From assembly GCA_023212695.1 (NCBI GenBank), contig JALCCG010000005.1, positions 491-64,490 of the forward strand: 64,000 nt of DNA, read 5' to 3'. Both the position numbers and the translations under genes were made by a program. Shown here one piece after another: positions 21,301 through 30,334 of the stretch (positions are counted from its first letter, which is position 1; each line of letters starts with the position of its first letter). The DNA is from Sporisorium sorghi. Taxonomy: Eukaryota; Basidiomycota; Ustilaginomycetes; Ustilaginales; Ustilaginaceae. The notes below the pieces were generated by a model. It was not told the origin of the DNA. It saw nothing but the letters and a program-made list of their open reading frames with translations, and searched no databases.

Positions 21301-22293
21301 GACATCAAGTCGGCCATGGCTTTCTTGCGGCGCAGCGACCTGATCTCGATCGAGGACGTGTTGCCCTTCTTCCCCGACTTCGCCGTGATCGACGATTGCA
21401 AAGATGACATTTGCGAGGCGCTGGAAGGGTATGCGGCGCACATTGAGGAGCTCAAGGACGAGATGGACGAAGCATCGCGCTCAGCGGTGGCGATCCAGCA
21501 GGACATTGCCAAGCTTAGCGAGCGCTTTGTGACCATCGACCCGGACCAGAAGTGCCACCACTGCATGCAGATGCTGGTGCAGCGCCAGTTCTACATCTTC
21601 CCGTGCAGACATGGCTTCCACGCCGACTGTTTGATTGGTCAAGTGACCAAGACCATGTCGACGCGCAGTTTGAGGAAACTGCTCGAGCTGCAGCAGCAGA
21701 TCTCGGCGCTGACGAGCGGGCTTGTTCCTGCGCTGCCGAGCTCGGCGCTGGCAAGTGTCGGCTTCCTCAAGGACGGGTCCAAGGCGGTGGCCAGTGCGGC
21801 TCAGGGCGCGAGTAAAGTGGGGATGAGCGGGCTGCAGGCGAGCGCGAGGGGCTTGGGCAATGTCTCGGCGGCGGTGGGGCTGGACAAGCTGCGCGAGCTG
21901 GTGGTGCCGGATGCCGTGATCAGCGCCATCTCGGCAGGTGTCAGCGTGAGCGTAGCCGGCGGACGCAGAGTGCTCGCGCCTTTGGATCCGTTCTCGAACC
22001 CTACGACCGACTGGGTGGCGGGTTCGCGCACAGCGGCACAGCGACGTGCAGCTGCTGCTCTGGTCGCCTCGTCGGATGCTGATGCCAATGGCAATGGCGG
22101 CGATGAGGATGGGGCTAAAGGTGCGACGATCGGCTCGGCAAGGAGTGTGGAGGATCAGGAAAGGATCCAGCAGCTGCGCGATCAGTTGGATGCCTTGATC
22201 GCTGGGAGCTGCCCCATGTGCGATGGCACTGCCAACGCGATTGGACGGCCGTTTATCACGGATCAGGAGGCTGCGGACGAGTGGGCGCTGTGA
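18379..22293 (+). CDS. VPS18: Vps18/Pep3, RING subunit of HOPS and CORVET tethering complexes
   Basis: The 1304-residue protein is the class C Vps subunit that tethers endosomes and vacuoles for fusion. The N-terminal half is a beta-propeller with Ser/Thr-rich insertions. The middle has clathrin-type helical repeats, including a FDTALKYAKPG segment and helices from about 600 to 1000. The C-terminus has a split RING-H2: CHHCMQM at residue 1059 onward with FPCRHGFHADCL, then about 190 intervening residues, then CPMCDG at about 1278 followed by GRPFI. The long insertion between the two RING halves and the final RPFI are also seen in animal Vps18. The gene is intronless and the ATG at 18379 is the first in frame after a CT-rich leader. 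The N-terminal 80 residues are Asn/Ser-rich and probably disordered. Confidence 0.95.
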   Translation: MFDDFVQSSSSQNTSLPPRNTSRNYNAADSHNVNGHYTNASSRFDTSISDGFENDHYGAGRGDDAAHDGFGSSLLDPIAALETGFVSCDAGPSSHSEPIFQLGRVQYDAFSAPLALMTVSSNILTMCLYAYPNPSQSANPFPTAPPKLVRINLDDPERTQEADVPIPPTPRSARNAPPPDPSTAGPHKMFADPSGLHLLLTMRNGDNYYWASGWRKARLLPKLKGHIIESVAWNRDANSSHTGGSGASAARKRLANSSPSLSSTRQILLGTRSGDIYEAVITAPIGSDPDEGDIFDKIARRTAGNGAERGDVDRAVRRMTTLPERQPVTGLAAEFFPRTSSSSANSSTSTPTSASSELRRAVVIATTSTRIYEYVGILAKPRTDEHDAQSLYGKLFLPYRGDSSPNLKSELPGDLPYSELHTWTPASSKHISALAWLTGPGVYHGTLFYPADATAGDSVIETANLLPYPAIAIEDENSATPTKRRSRLSTASNGDQSAFGHNGAPITEIPLSIALTEFHFVLLYQDRVMAIGSLDDQVIFEEALPLKPNERVIGTAVDVAKRTYWIYTDASIFELVLRDEDRHVWRVHLDRGSFDTALKYAKPGIQRGTVLSFQGDRFFVEGKYVQAAQCYAQTFMRAFEEIVLRFTDAEQRDALRYYLVMRLERLDKTYDVAQRIMLATWLVEIYLSKINQLEDVAAAEAASQDVDNYRLEITMITEELHQFLSTYRSLLDAQTAFDLIKKHGRSDVYLHFASVIGDHDRIVRHHIQAKHWTKAIDAINKQHSLELYYSFASVLMRHAPAQTVDCWTRQRDLDARKLIPALLQHKPDLDLGETDQAVKYLNGVIAGKNGSKDSAIHNLLLTLLARRASRYPKRLETKQELLRFIDEAKANPLTGHPYFDLDYALRTCLSQGQMEACVRIYAKMGLFESAVELAIREGEIELACSCADMAESMDRDLRKKLWLKVAKEVVRTAADIKSAMAFLRRSDLISIEDVLPFFPDFAVIDDCKDDICEALEGYAAHIEELKDEMDEASRSAVAIQQDIAKLSERFVTIDPDQKCHHCMQMLVQRQFYIFPCRHGFHADCLIGQVTKTMSTRSLRKLLELQQQISALTSGLVPALPSSALASVGFLKDGSKAVASAAQGASKVGMSGLQASARGLGNVSAAVGLDKLRELVVPDAVISAISAGVSVSVAGGRRVLAPLDPFSNPTTDWVAGSRTAAQRRAAAALVASSDADANGNGGDEDGAKGATIGSARSVEDQERIQQLRDQLDALIAGSCPMCDGTANAIGRPFITDQEAADEWAL

Positions 22294-22655
22294 AGCCGGA
22301 AACGTCGCAATCTCATTTCTTACTCGCCTAGCGTGACGTTGAGTGCGAAGCGTGAGCGAGGGGAGCTGGAGCGGCCAACCAAAAAAAAAAAAAAAAAAAA
22401 AAAAACCCGAAAATGTTACGTCTAGGCTCGTGCCGCCGGTTGTATCGCTTCTTTCGCACGACACTTCTAGGTTGGACGTGGAAGAACGAGAAGAAATGCG
22501 CAAATTGGAGAAGGCGCGCGCACGGACAATGTCGCAGTTTCAGCCAGCCTGTCAAAGCGCTGCTCTCTCTCTCTCTCTCTCTCTCTCCACCACCACCTCC
22601 CAATCGACACGCACGACTGTTCACATCGTCGTCGTCGTCGTCCTCGTTGATCGTC
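22294..22655. other. STT3 leader with poly(A) tract and CT repeat
   Basis: The interval holds an A25 run at 22381-22405 and a (CT)n repeat at 22562-22588, ending in GTC repeats just before the STT3 ATG. The STT3 frame is open upstream from about 22413, but this part shows no family similarity. Confidence 0.6.
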
Positions 22656-25028
22656 ATGTCGACAGGCACCTCCTCCAAAGGTTCCTCAGGGCAGGCCACT
22701 CGCACAGCCTACCGCCTGCCCACCCTCTCCGCCGAGTCCAACAACAATGTCCTCTCGCTCCTCCGCCTCATCATCATCTTTCTCATCGCAGGCGCCGCCG
22801 TCTCATCGCGTCTATTCGCAGTAGTCCGACATGAGAGCATCATTCACGAGTTCGACCCATGGTTCAACTTCCGCGCTACTAAGGTGCTGACCACCGACGG
22901 CTTCTATCGTTTCTGGAACTGGTTCGATGCCACCGCGTGGTATCCCTTGGGTCGAGCTGCTGGTGGAACTGCTTACCCCGGTTTGATGGTGACATCGGGT
23001 GCGATCTACAACCTGTTTCACTCGATCAACATTCCCGTCGACATTCGAAACATCTGCGTTCTGCTCGCACCCGCCTTTTCTGGTCTGACTGCTTGGGCGA
23101 CGTACATGTTTACAGCGGCGATGAAGGACGATGCTGCCGGATTGCTCGCTGCTGCTTTTATCGGCATCGCTCCTGGTTACATCTCGAGGTCCGTGGCAGG
23201 GTCGTACGACAACGAGGCCATCGCCATCTTCCTGCTCATGATGACGTTCTACCTCTGGATCAAGGCGCTCAAGGACGGCTCGGCGCTGTGGGGTGTCGCT
23301 ACCGCCCTCTTCTACTTTTACATGGTTGCCGCTTGGGGTGGGTACGTGTTCATCACCAACATGATTCCGCTTCACGCGCTGGTGCTCATTCTCATGGGCA
23401 GGTTCAGCTCGCGCCTCTACGTCTCGTACTCGAGCTTCTACGCCCTGGGCACTCTGGCGTCGATGCAGGTGCCCTTTGTCGGCTTCCAGCCTGTGCGCAC
23501 CAGCGAACACATGGCCGCGCTCGGCGTGTTTGGCCTGCTCCAGCTCGTCGCTTTCGTCGAGCTTGTTCGCTCGCACGTGCCCAGCAAGCAGTTCAAGCTG
23601 CTGCTCGTTGCGTTTGTCGTGCTGGTCGCCACGCTGGCGTTTGGCGCTCTTGTCGCGCTCACGTATGCGGGCTACGTCGCACCCTGGACTGGCCGATTCT
23701 ACTCGCTGTGGGATACAACTTACGCCAAAAAGCACATCCCCATCATCGCATCCGTCTCGGAACATCAGCCTCCCGCATGGCCCGCGTTCTTCTTCGACCT
23801 GGAGATGCTCATCTTCCTCTTCCCCGTCGGCGTGTTTTTGCTCTTCAGGGAGTTGAGGGACGAGCACGTGTTCGTCATCATCTACGCGGTCATGGCGAGC
23901 TACTTTGCGGGTGTCATGGTGCGTCTGATGCTGACGCTCACGCCGGTCGTGTGCGTCAGTGCGGCGATTGCCATGAGCACGCTACTGCAGACGTATCTCG
24001 ATCCCAAGGAGCCGACGCCCGTGGTGGATGGCAAGGCGGATGCGGACGATGGTGATGGTGATGCTGTGGTGGCCAAGTCGACACGTGCGGCGGTGGCTTC
24101 GCGCAAAGCGGCCGAGGGGTCGACAGATTCGGAGCTCTCGAGGCCCGCATCGCCCGTCTTCCGTGCTTCCGCGTTCAGCAGCACCAAGTTTGGCGTGTTT
24201 GGCCTCGACTCGCGCTTCTTCGTCACCATCTACACGCTGCTGCTGCTGCTCGTGTTTGTGCTCCACTGCACGTTTGTCACCTCCACTGCGTATTCGTCGC
24301 CCTCGGTCGTGCTGGCCTCGCGCAATGCGGACGGGTCGCAGCACATCATCGACGACTTCAGGGAAGCCTACTACTGGCTGCGCCAGAACACCGCGTCGGA
24401 CGCCAAGGTCATGTCGTGGTGGGACTACGGCTACCAGATCAGCGGTATGGCCGACCGTCCCACGTTGGTCGATAACAACACGTGGAACAACACGCACATC
24501 GCCACGGTCGGCAAAGCCATGTGCTCGAACGAAGAGCGCTCCTACCCGATCCTGCGCAAGCACGACGTCGACTACGTGCTCGTCATCTTTGGCGGCCTGC
24601 TCGGCTTCAGCGGCGACGACATCAACAAGTACCTCTGGATGATCCGCATTGCGCAGGGTGTGTGGCCGGATGAAGTTCGGGAGGCGGACTATTTCACGCC
24701 GCAGGGGCAGTACAAGGTGGACGATGGTGCGACCAAGACGATGCGCGAGAGTTTGCTGTACAAGATGAGCTACTATCGGTTCAATGATCTGTTTGGGGGT
24801 AGGCCGGGGATGGACCGGGTGCGCCAGACGCCGGGCCCGAGCAAGAGTCCGGAGCTGGATCATCTGGACGAGGCGTTTACGAGCGAGAACTGGATCGTGC
24901 GGATCTACCAGGTCAAGAAGCCGGATGCGCTGGGGCGCGATTTGCCGGGTGTCAAGGCGTTTGAGGGCGGGAAGAGGAGGAAGCGCGCGTTTGCGCTGCC
25001 GGCTGCGGTGGCGGACGGCAAGAAGTAG
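22656..25028 (+). CDS. STT3: STT3, catalytic subunit of oligosaccharyltransferase
   Basis: The 790-residue polytopic ER membrane protein transfers the dolichol-linked oligosaccharide to Asn-X-Ser/Thr of nascent proteins. After a short cytosolic tail come the first membrane segment and the conserved loop with HEFDPWFNFRATK, then about a dozen hydrophobic segments. The lumenal C-terminal domain carries the WWDYGYQ motif (about residues 588-594) followed by DNNTWNNTHIATVGKAM. An acidic insertion (about 450-500, PVVDGKADADDGDGD region) separates the membrane and lumenal parts and is not part of the core fold. The ATG at 22656 gives a yeast-like N-terminus. Part of this gene is present again as a decayed copy 600 bp downstream. 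Confidence 0.96.
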   Translation: MSTGTSSKGSSGQATRTAYRLPTLSAESNNNVLSLLRLIIIFLIAGAAVSSRLFAVVRHESIIHEFDPWFNFRATKVLTTDGFYRFWNWFDATAWYPLGRAAGGTAYPGLMVTSGAIYNLFHSINIPVDIRNICVLLAPAFSGLTAWATYMFTAAMKDDAAGLLAAAFIGIAPGYISRSVAGSYDNEAIAIFLLMMTFYLWIKALKDGSALWGVATALFYFYMVAAWGGYVFITNMIPLHALVLILMGRFSSRLYVSYSSFYALGTLASMQVPFVGFQPVRTSEHMAALGVFGLLQLVAFVELVRSHVPSKQFKLLLVAFVVLVATLAFGALVALTYAGYVAPWTGRFYSLWDTTYAKKHIPIIASVSEHQPPAWPAFFFDLEMLIFLFPVGVFLLFRELRDEHVFVIIYAVMASYFAGVMVRLMLTLTPVVCVSAAIAMSTLLQTYLDPKEPTPVVDGKADADDGDGDAVVAKSTRAAVASRKAAEGSTDSELSRPASPVFRASAFSSTKFGVFGLDSRFFVTIYTLLLLLVFVLHCTFVTSTAYSSPSVVLASRNADGSQHIIDDFREAYYWLRQNTASDAKVMSWWDYGYQISGMADRPTLVDNNTWNNTHIATVGKAMCSNEERSYPILRKHDVDYVLVIFGGLLGFSGDDINKYLWMIRIAQGVWPDEVREADYFTPQGQYKVDDGATKTMRESLLYKMSYYRFNDLFGGRPGMDRVRQTPGPSKSPELDHLDEAFTSENWIVRIYQVKKPDALGRDLPGVKAFEGGKRRKRAFALPAAVADGKK

Positions 25029-25520
25029 CATGTGCCAAAGTGGATGGACACCCTTGCTGAAGAATGATATGCAATGCTAGACAGCGAGTGGTGTGTGCGT
25101 GTGGACGTTGATCCGGCTGCACTCTTCTCTCCATTCCCACATCGCACGCCCACTAGCGCCGGTCCACGCAGAGCCAGAGCCCCTCCATTACTCTACTCGC
25201 GCTCTGCACCCCGGCGCTGCGCGGCAAGATCGACACGCACCTCTCCGTCTTTCTGCTCCTCCTCGCGCTCCCTCGGGGCGAGAGGGGAGGGAGAGCCCGG
25301 GGCCGGTGCAAAGCTCGACCGTACACATCTTCTCAGGGACCTCCATCCTCGCATACCTGGCTGCGCTTTTCGCTCCACGTCCCTCCCAAGGGGTGTGGGG
25401 GAAGAGCTCGAGCGCTGGCTGATGCGCTTCTGTGGTGGTGGTGCGTCTTCGACGTGTGAGCAACATTTTCAATGGCGTTGGGGGACTTTCATGTCCCCTT
25501 TTTTTATGAATTAAATTTGG

Positions 25521-25551
<31 letters not shown>

Positions 25552-25634
25552 CGTTGGGAAGTTTTTATGTGTGGCAGCGGAGGTGTGAGGTGTCTGGGCC
25601 GTTGTGTGGGGAGACCTGGCAGACAGCAGTGGGA
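25029..25634. other. Intergenic region after STT3 with poly(T) tract
   Basis: No intact gene is visible. The region is GC-rich until about 25490 and then holds an AT-rich stretch and a T28 run at 25523-25550, directly before the decayed STT3 segment. Parts may be further, unrecognisable STT3 remnants. Confidence 0.5.
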
Positions 25635-25845
25635 GTGCTGGCCTCGCGCAACGCCGGCCCCCGCCGAGGAGTCACAGCACAGGGACGATTCGAGGGGAGA
25701 GCTCGCCAGCTGCTGGCTGCGTCAGAAGACGCGCTTCGGGGGACGCCAATGTCCTAGTGGGGCTACGGCTACCAGATCTCCGGGCAGGCGCAGTCGCTCG
25801 TCGACAGCCACACGTAAAACAGCACGCAGATCGAGACAGTGAGGG
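25635..25845 (+). pseudogene. Decayed fragment of STT3 (WWDYGYQ region)
   Basis: The stretch aligns by eye with the intact gene at about 24310-24511. Both begin with a near-identical CTGGCCTCGCGCAA segment, share CTGGCTGCG and GACGCCAA, and share the exact GGCTACGGCTACCAGATC-type core (GGGCTACGGC here, GGACTACGGC in STT3). A CACA-CGTA/TGGAACA-CACGCA tail follows. There are indels, and TAG interrupts the WWDYG codons, so nothing functional is encoded. It looks like an old partial tandem duplication at the junction between the housekeeping block and the secreted-protein array. Confidence 0.75.
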
Positions 25846-26162
25846 GAAGCAACGTGCTCCAAGGGGGACCGCAGCAACGCATTTTCTGACATAGAGACAA
25901 AAAAAAAAAAAAAGACTCGCGCTCGTTGCAAGGGCGTCTATGAGAGAAGGAAGAGATGGCATTGCAGCTAAATGTGTGACACCAAGAGAGATAGAGGGGT
26001 GAGAGGCTGTAGAGGGAGGTATTGAGGAGCGAGAGAATCAGGGGCTTTCGCCGTAAGAGAGAGAGGGTGAGAGCACTGCGGTACGCTCTTTTACGATGGA
26101 ATGCAAGCTACACCATCGACGTGATGCACACAGTAGATGTGTGAGGAGCGCGGTATAGCTCG
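25846..26162. other. Intergenic region before the secreted-protein array
   Basis: This 317 bp stretch is GA-rich on the plus strand (GAGAGA clusters at about 25985-26075) with a short A13 run near 25900. No gene is seen. Confidence 0.45.
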
Positions 26163-26792
26163 CTACACGCCGCCCCAGACCGCGTGAAGGTTGTCAAACA
26201 GCTCGCGTGCGGTGAGGACGGCACCGCGCTCGACGGCGACATTTGCAACGGGACGGTTGTACCGCTGGATGTCCATGTGCACATTAGGAGCGTTTTCCAC
26301 GGTCGCAAAGCCGTGATTGATGACCAAAGTGGGCTCGCCTACCCTCTTCATGGCCGAGATAAAGCCAAAAAAGCGACGTTGGTCGGTGTTGTGACTCGTC
26401 TGGAGCGGGAAAGCGGCCGAGAGTCCGAGGATCTCAGGGTGACCAGGAACCGGTTCGCCGAGCACGATCAACTGACGCGTGTCGCCAAGATCCCGAAGTT
26501 GACCGATGAGATCGTCGTCGCTCATAGGACGAACCGCGCGCGCACCAAGCGGCACCACTTCTGCCTGCGGATAGTGCTGGGGCAATTCGCCGTCAGATCC
26601 ACGGAGGATCCTCTTCAATGTCTCGGGAAACTGATTGGGCTCGCCTAACACATCGTTCCTCATCCATCCCGAGTTGTGGCTATGCCACGCTTCGAAGGGT
26701 CCTTCGTACGAGGCGGCCAGTACCAAAGACGACGTGAGAAGCGCGATGATGACAAGCAGCATGCTCCAAGTGGTGGACGAAAAGGGAGGCAT
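26163..26792 (-). CDS. Family A secreted protein A1
   Basis: This 209-residue protein has no recognised function. It starts with a signal peptide (MPPFSSTTWSMLLVIIALL..., predicted cleavage near Ala-25) and the mature part has no cysteine. The five blocks shared by the array are present: RQLIVLGEP, GLSAAFPLQ, RRFFGFISA, NHGFATVENAPN and VLTARELFDNL. The ATG at 26792 is chosen because the longer open frame begins with a non-ATG codon and places the signal peptide internally. A TATAAAA box lies at 26947-26941. It is the only family A gene on the minus strand and is divergent from A2, whose signal peptide (TTLWSTWLI) resembles its own. Confidence 0.8.
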   Translation of the reverse strand: MPPFSSTTWSMLLVIIALLTSSLVLAASYEGPFEAWHSHNSGWMRNDVLGEPNQFPETLKRILRGSDGELPQHYPQAEVVPLGARAVRPMSDDDLIGQLRDLGDTRQLIVLGEPVPGHPEILGLSAAFPLQTSHNTDQRRFFGFISAMKRVGEPTLVINHGFATVENAPNVHMDIQRYNRPVANVAVERGAVLTARELFDNLHAVWGGV

Positions 26793-27755
26793 ACTCGAGT
26801 AATGCAACGTTGAGCGCAAGCAACGACTGGAAAGGAAAGAAAAAAGAGGGAGATCCCGCGCAGAGAGTTCGCCAAAACGACAAGATGCGATGTGAGGGTT
26901 CGATGTGAGATGTGAGGGAAACTTCACTAGCACGCCCCTCTTTTATACATCACAAGCTAGCCAACTCAGCCAGCTGGAACAAGAGGGTGACCTGGACTGG
27001 CAAGTGAGCGGTTGACTGCAATCTTCTCCTTGTTGCCTCACTTCTCTACAGTCACTGTGGGAACGCATTCGGGTGCATGGAGGCTGAATGGGTCTGCCGA
27101 GATCCTCTGCACCACTCGCTCTCGTTCTCCCTTCACCGGTGGCCAGCCTGCTGCACAGCGTGGCTGCACAATCGGATAAAAAGCGTTGGTCAGAATTGTA
27201 GCGGGAGGATCTCGGTCGAGCACGACGCGGAATGACCCACCGGTGGGACTCCTGGCAAGGCTTGCTCAGATGACGACGACGGGACTACGCAACTCAAGCA
27301 AGGAAATGAAGAGCGGGGGTTGAGCTGAAAGGGACAGTTGGCGAGTTCAAAGTGCGAGAATGCAGCCACAGCCCACGTGTGATGATCAGAAACAACGCAA
27401 CGGCGTGCGCTCGCCTTTCGACCGAACTCGTCAGCCAGTTTCGCTGCCCACTCGTGACTGTTCTCGCAACGCGACCCTCTTGAAGAGCGATGCGGGCTTA
27501 TCGTTCGGTCTTGCGCTGCGAGCTTGTTCTCTCTCGTACGACCGTCCAATTGAAGACCGCTTCCCCACCATCGGTACTTGAACGATGAAGGAAGAAAGCT
27601 TGGCACAAATTTAAAAGGGAGGCTAAGCCGAATTCGATCTTGTTCCACCCTCAACCACCACTCTCAAGTGTTTGCTTCTCCCTCAGCCCAACACGTACGC
27701 TTTTTAAGCTCTTCATCCTTCTTTCAAGAAGCCTTCGCAAGGTGCTTTCTTCGGC
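26793..27755. other. Divergent promoter region of A1 and A2
   Basis: The region (963 bp) holds the TATA boxes of A1 (26941-26947, minus) and A2 (TTTAAAA, 27610-27616, plus). No further gene is recognised. A minus-strand frame at 27190-27654 has no homologue here and no signal peptide. Confidence 0.5.
26941..26947 (-). promoter_or_regulatory. TATA box of A1
   Basis: TATAAAA on the minus strand, about 150 bp before the ATG at 26792. Confidence 0.55.
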
Positions 27756-28385
27756 ATGCGGGCTGTCGTAACCACTCTCTGGAGCACGTGGCTCATCACC
27801 TTCGCCGTCCTGTCGTCTGTCTTGTGCGTCGACGACGAGGTCGAAGAAAAGATCGACAGGTACAATGGAAATCTCGAAATGACGCTGAATTTTCCTGCGA
27901 GATACATGGAGAACGGACGGTTTCCCTCGTTTCCCTCGAAGCTCCAGAAGATCCTTTCAACGTCGCAGACGACCTTCCCCGCTTCCTTTCCTCATGCTCG
28001 AGTTGTTCCGATCGAGCGCTCGCAGGTCAGATTGCACGAGCGAGACGTTATCGAGGTAGCGCGCCTGGTCGGCCTCAAGCCTGGCTTCATTCTCCTCGGC
28101 AAGCCCTTTCCTGGTTCGACTATCCAGGGGTTCTCGGCCGCGTACCCCGTCGAATGGAACTACCACGAAGATGGCAGACATCTCTTTGCCTTCATCTCGG
28201 TCCACGAAGGACAGGGACATCCCAAAGTAACTTTCCATGGCTTTGCCATTGTCGACCGCGTTCCCGACCTTAAAACCACTATCGCTTATTCAAGCTTCCC
28301 TGGAGTCAAGCATCTGGAGCCAGGATCCATCCTCAGCGCCAACGAGCTCTTTAGAAACTTCCGCGAGGGCTTGCGGCCTGTATAA
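27756..28385 (+). CDS. Family A secreted protein A2
   Basis: A 209-residue protein of unknown function. The signal peptide (MRAVVTTLWSTWLITFAVLS...) is followed by an acidic start of the mature chain (DDEVEEKID) without cysteines. An AryMENGRFP-like segment in the first third is shared with A3 (YMENGYLP), so these two are close paralogues. The common blocks are GFILLGKP, GFSAAYPVE, HLFAFISVH, FHGFAIVDRVPD and ILSANELFRNF. A TTTAAAA box lies about 140 bp upstream. Single exon; the ATG is the first in frame. Confidence 0.85.
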   Translation: MRAVVTTLWSTWLITFAVLSSVLCVDDEVEEKIDRYNGNLEMTLNFPARYMENGRFPSFPSKLQKILSTSQTTFPASFPHARVVPIERSQVRLHERDVIEVARLVGLKPGFILLGKPFPGSTIQGFSAAYPVEWNYHEDGRHLFAFISVHEGQGHPKVTFHGFAIVDRVPDLKTTIAYSSFPGVKHLEPGSILSANELFRNFREGLRPV

Positions 28386-29202
28386 GCTTCGGAACACCAC
28401 CTATCGGGTCTGGTTGCTCAGTGTTGCTCGTCTCCGTCGCCCCTCCTTCGCTTACGATCCTAACACCACTTTCAAGCAGTCGCAGGTAGCCCTTCCGCAA
28501 AGTACAGCCCAGACGAGATGCGTAAATCCCTTGTCTCACCTAATCTCATGATTAAAGAGCGTGTGCACAGTCAAAATTGACTGGCTGAAGCAATCAGCAC
28601 TGCTCGAGTGCGATGGCGGCATTTCGGACCCAGGTCTGATGGACACAAGTGGACTGCGACTGAATGTGCAAACGAGCAAATCGACGCGGACCTGCTGTGT
28701 GCTTGTCGTCGTTTGTGCTGATATTCGCCGCTCGCAGCTCGATGCATGGATCCAGCATTGCTTGCATGCGTGCCTTGGGCGCGCTCGTCTGACGCCCTCA
28801 TGTGTGTTTGCGTTTGCTTGCTCATCCCCTTGGATTATTGCGAGCTTTGAAGCGCTGATGCAGATCCAACCACCTCCTCCCATTCGGTTCGTGCTTCTCA
28901 CAACCCACCCATGATCAGCAATCCGGGATGAAACTGGTCCCACTCACTGCTCGAACCATGCAACAGTCGCGTGGGCGATATGCATGTAGGTGGAACCGCC
29001 CACTGGTTGGTGCAGCTTCCCGTTCATATTGCAGCATCAGCGGCGGAGATTCGTGGCCCTGCCAGCCAGTCAAGCATAAAAAGGAACCACACTCGACCAC
29101 TTCTTCCCGCATACAGGTTTTCTTATCCCTTCCGCATTCCTGACCAACTCTCACAAGCTTGGCGGCGGCTCTTTTCACCCAGCGCTAGGAACGTCACTCA
29201 AC
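28386..29202. other. Intergenic region A2-A3
   Basis: 817 bp with no coding signal except the A3 promoter (CATAAAAA at 29075-29082). Short frames on both strands lack family blocks. Confidence 0.5.
29075..29082 (+). promoter_or_regulatory. TATA-like box of A3
   Basis: CATAAAAA, about 125 bp before the ATG at 29203. Confidence 0.5.
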
Positions 29203-29862
29203 ATGCGCGCCTTCTATCTCACCACCTGGAGCAACATCTTCGTCACCGTCATGGCTTTCTGTCTTCCTGTTGCAGGCGTTGTCTTAGGCCCGTTCGAAGA
29301 GCTTGTAGGGAATCCTCCGACTTACATGGAAAATGGTTATTTGCCTGGCAGGTTGAAAGAAATCCTTGGGGGAACAGCCTACAGAGCATTCAAAAAAAGC
29401 TATCCCTTGGCGACTGTTGATGTTGTTGCGCGAGCAACCATGAAGCGAAGCGCCGGAAACTTACGTGCACAACTCGATCCGGGCGAGGATCATCAGGTTT
29501 ACAAAAAAATGAACGAGCTCGCTGACGAACGTCAGTTCATTCTCCTGGGATCGCCCTACCAAGGGGAGGACAATAAAGGATATGCGGCCGCGTTCCCCTT
29601 CGAACTCAATCGCGGCAACGTCCCGGAAACACACCGCTTTGCTTTCATCTCGATCGACGATGGAAAGCCTGATCCTAGATCCAAAACAAAGCCTATTCCG
29701 AGAGTCGCTTTCCATGGCTTTGCCGATGTGCAGAATGTTCCTGAACTGATAAAGACATTAAAAGCTCAGAAGAAGCCTAAAGGCCGAATCGAAGTAGGTA
29801 GCACTCTTACGGGGCACGAACTCTTGGAAAACGTGGACAAGGGATGGTCGCACTATGGATAG
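29203..29862 (+). CDS. Family A secreted protein A3
   Basis: A 219-residue protein of unknown function with signal peptide MRAFYLTTWSNIFVTVMAFC..., cleaved probably near Ala-24/Gly-25. The mature chain is cysteine-free and Lys-rich. Blocks are RQFILLGSP, GYAAAFPFE, HRFAFISID, FHGFADVQNVPE and TLTGHELLENV. It is closest to A2 by the YMENG segment and the order of residues around it. It carries a longer Lys/Pro-rich insertion (SKTKPIPR, KKPKGR) than other members. Confidence 0.85.
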   Translation: MRAFYLTTWSNIFVTVMAFCLPVAGVVLGPFEELVGNPPTYMENGYLPGRLKEILGGTAYRAFKKSYPLATVDVVARATMKRSAGNLRAQLDPGEDHQVYKKMNELADERQFILLGSPYQGEDNKGYAAAFPFELNRGNVPETHRFAFISIDDGKPDPRSKTKPIPRVAFHGFADVQNVPELIKTLKAQKKPKGRIEVGSTLTGHELLENVDKGWSHYG

Positions 29863-30334
29863 CGAGCAGGACACCGTTTTGGGCCTCGGTCGGATGCTTC
29901 GATCCATGAAATCAGGCTAGATTGACCAGCTTTTCTTCGTATGCTCGTAATACACTTTCTTTCTCCAATCGGTCGCACCGACACCTTTCTCAAAGTTCAA
30001 CTGCAGCGCTTCCTCTCTCTTCTCGTCTGACTGTCGTGAAATGATGGAAGAATGCATGCCAAGCGACAAGCATGTTTCCCGTGCGCGACGGTGAGAGGAC
30101 AGTTTGACTGACCCAGTCAACAAATCACTTATGAAGCGGTTGCCACTGCCAAGAAGCTGGCGCCACACGAGAATGTCGGCAACCAAATAAATGTTTCCCA
30201 CCCACCTTTAGACCGTGCGTTGACAGCCCGGCCAGCCGGACACGCAGATCCTCTTTTCTTTGCTCCACACATACACCTCCCTTGTAAGCTCGGGCTCCAA
30301 TCCATTCCGTTATCCTTCAGAATCTGCAGCCAGT
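29863..30334. other. Intergenic region A3-A4
   Basis: 472 bp. An AAATAAA box lies at 30185-30191, about 150 bp before the A4 ATG. Nothing else is seen. Confidence 0.45.

Noticed and set aside
22812..23867. 351-residue minus-strand frame inside STT3
   Set aside because: Shadow of membrane-segment codons; Arg/Glu/His-rich and without homology.
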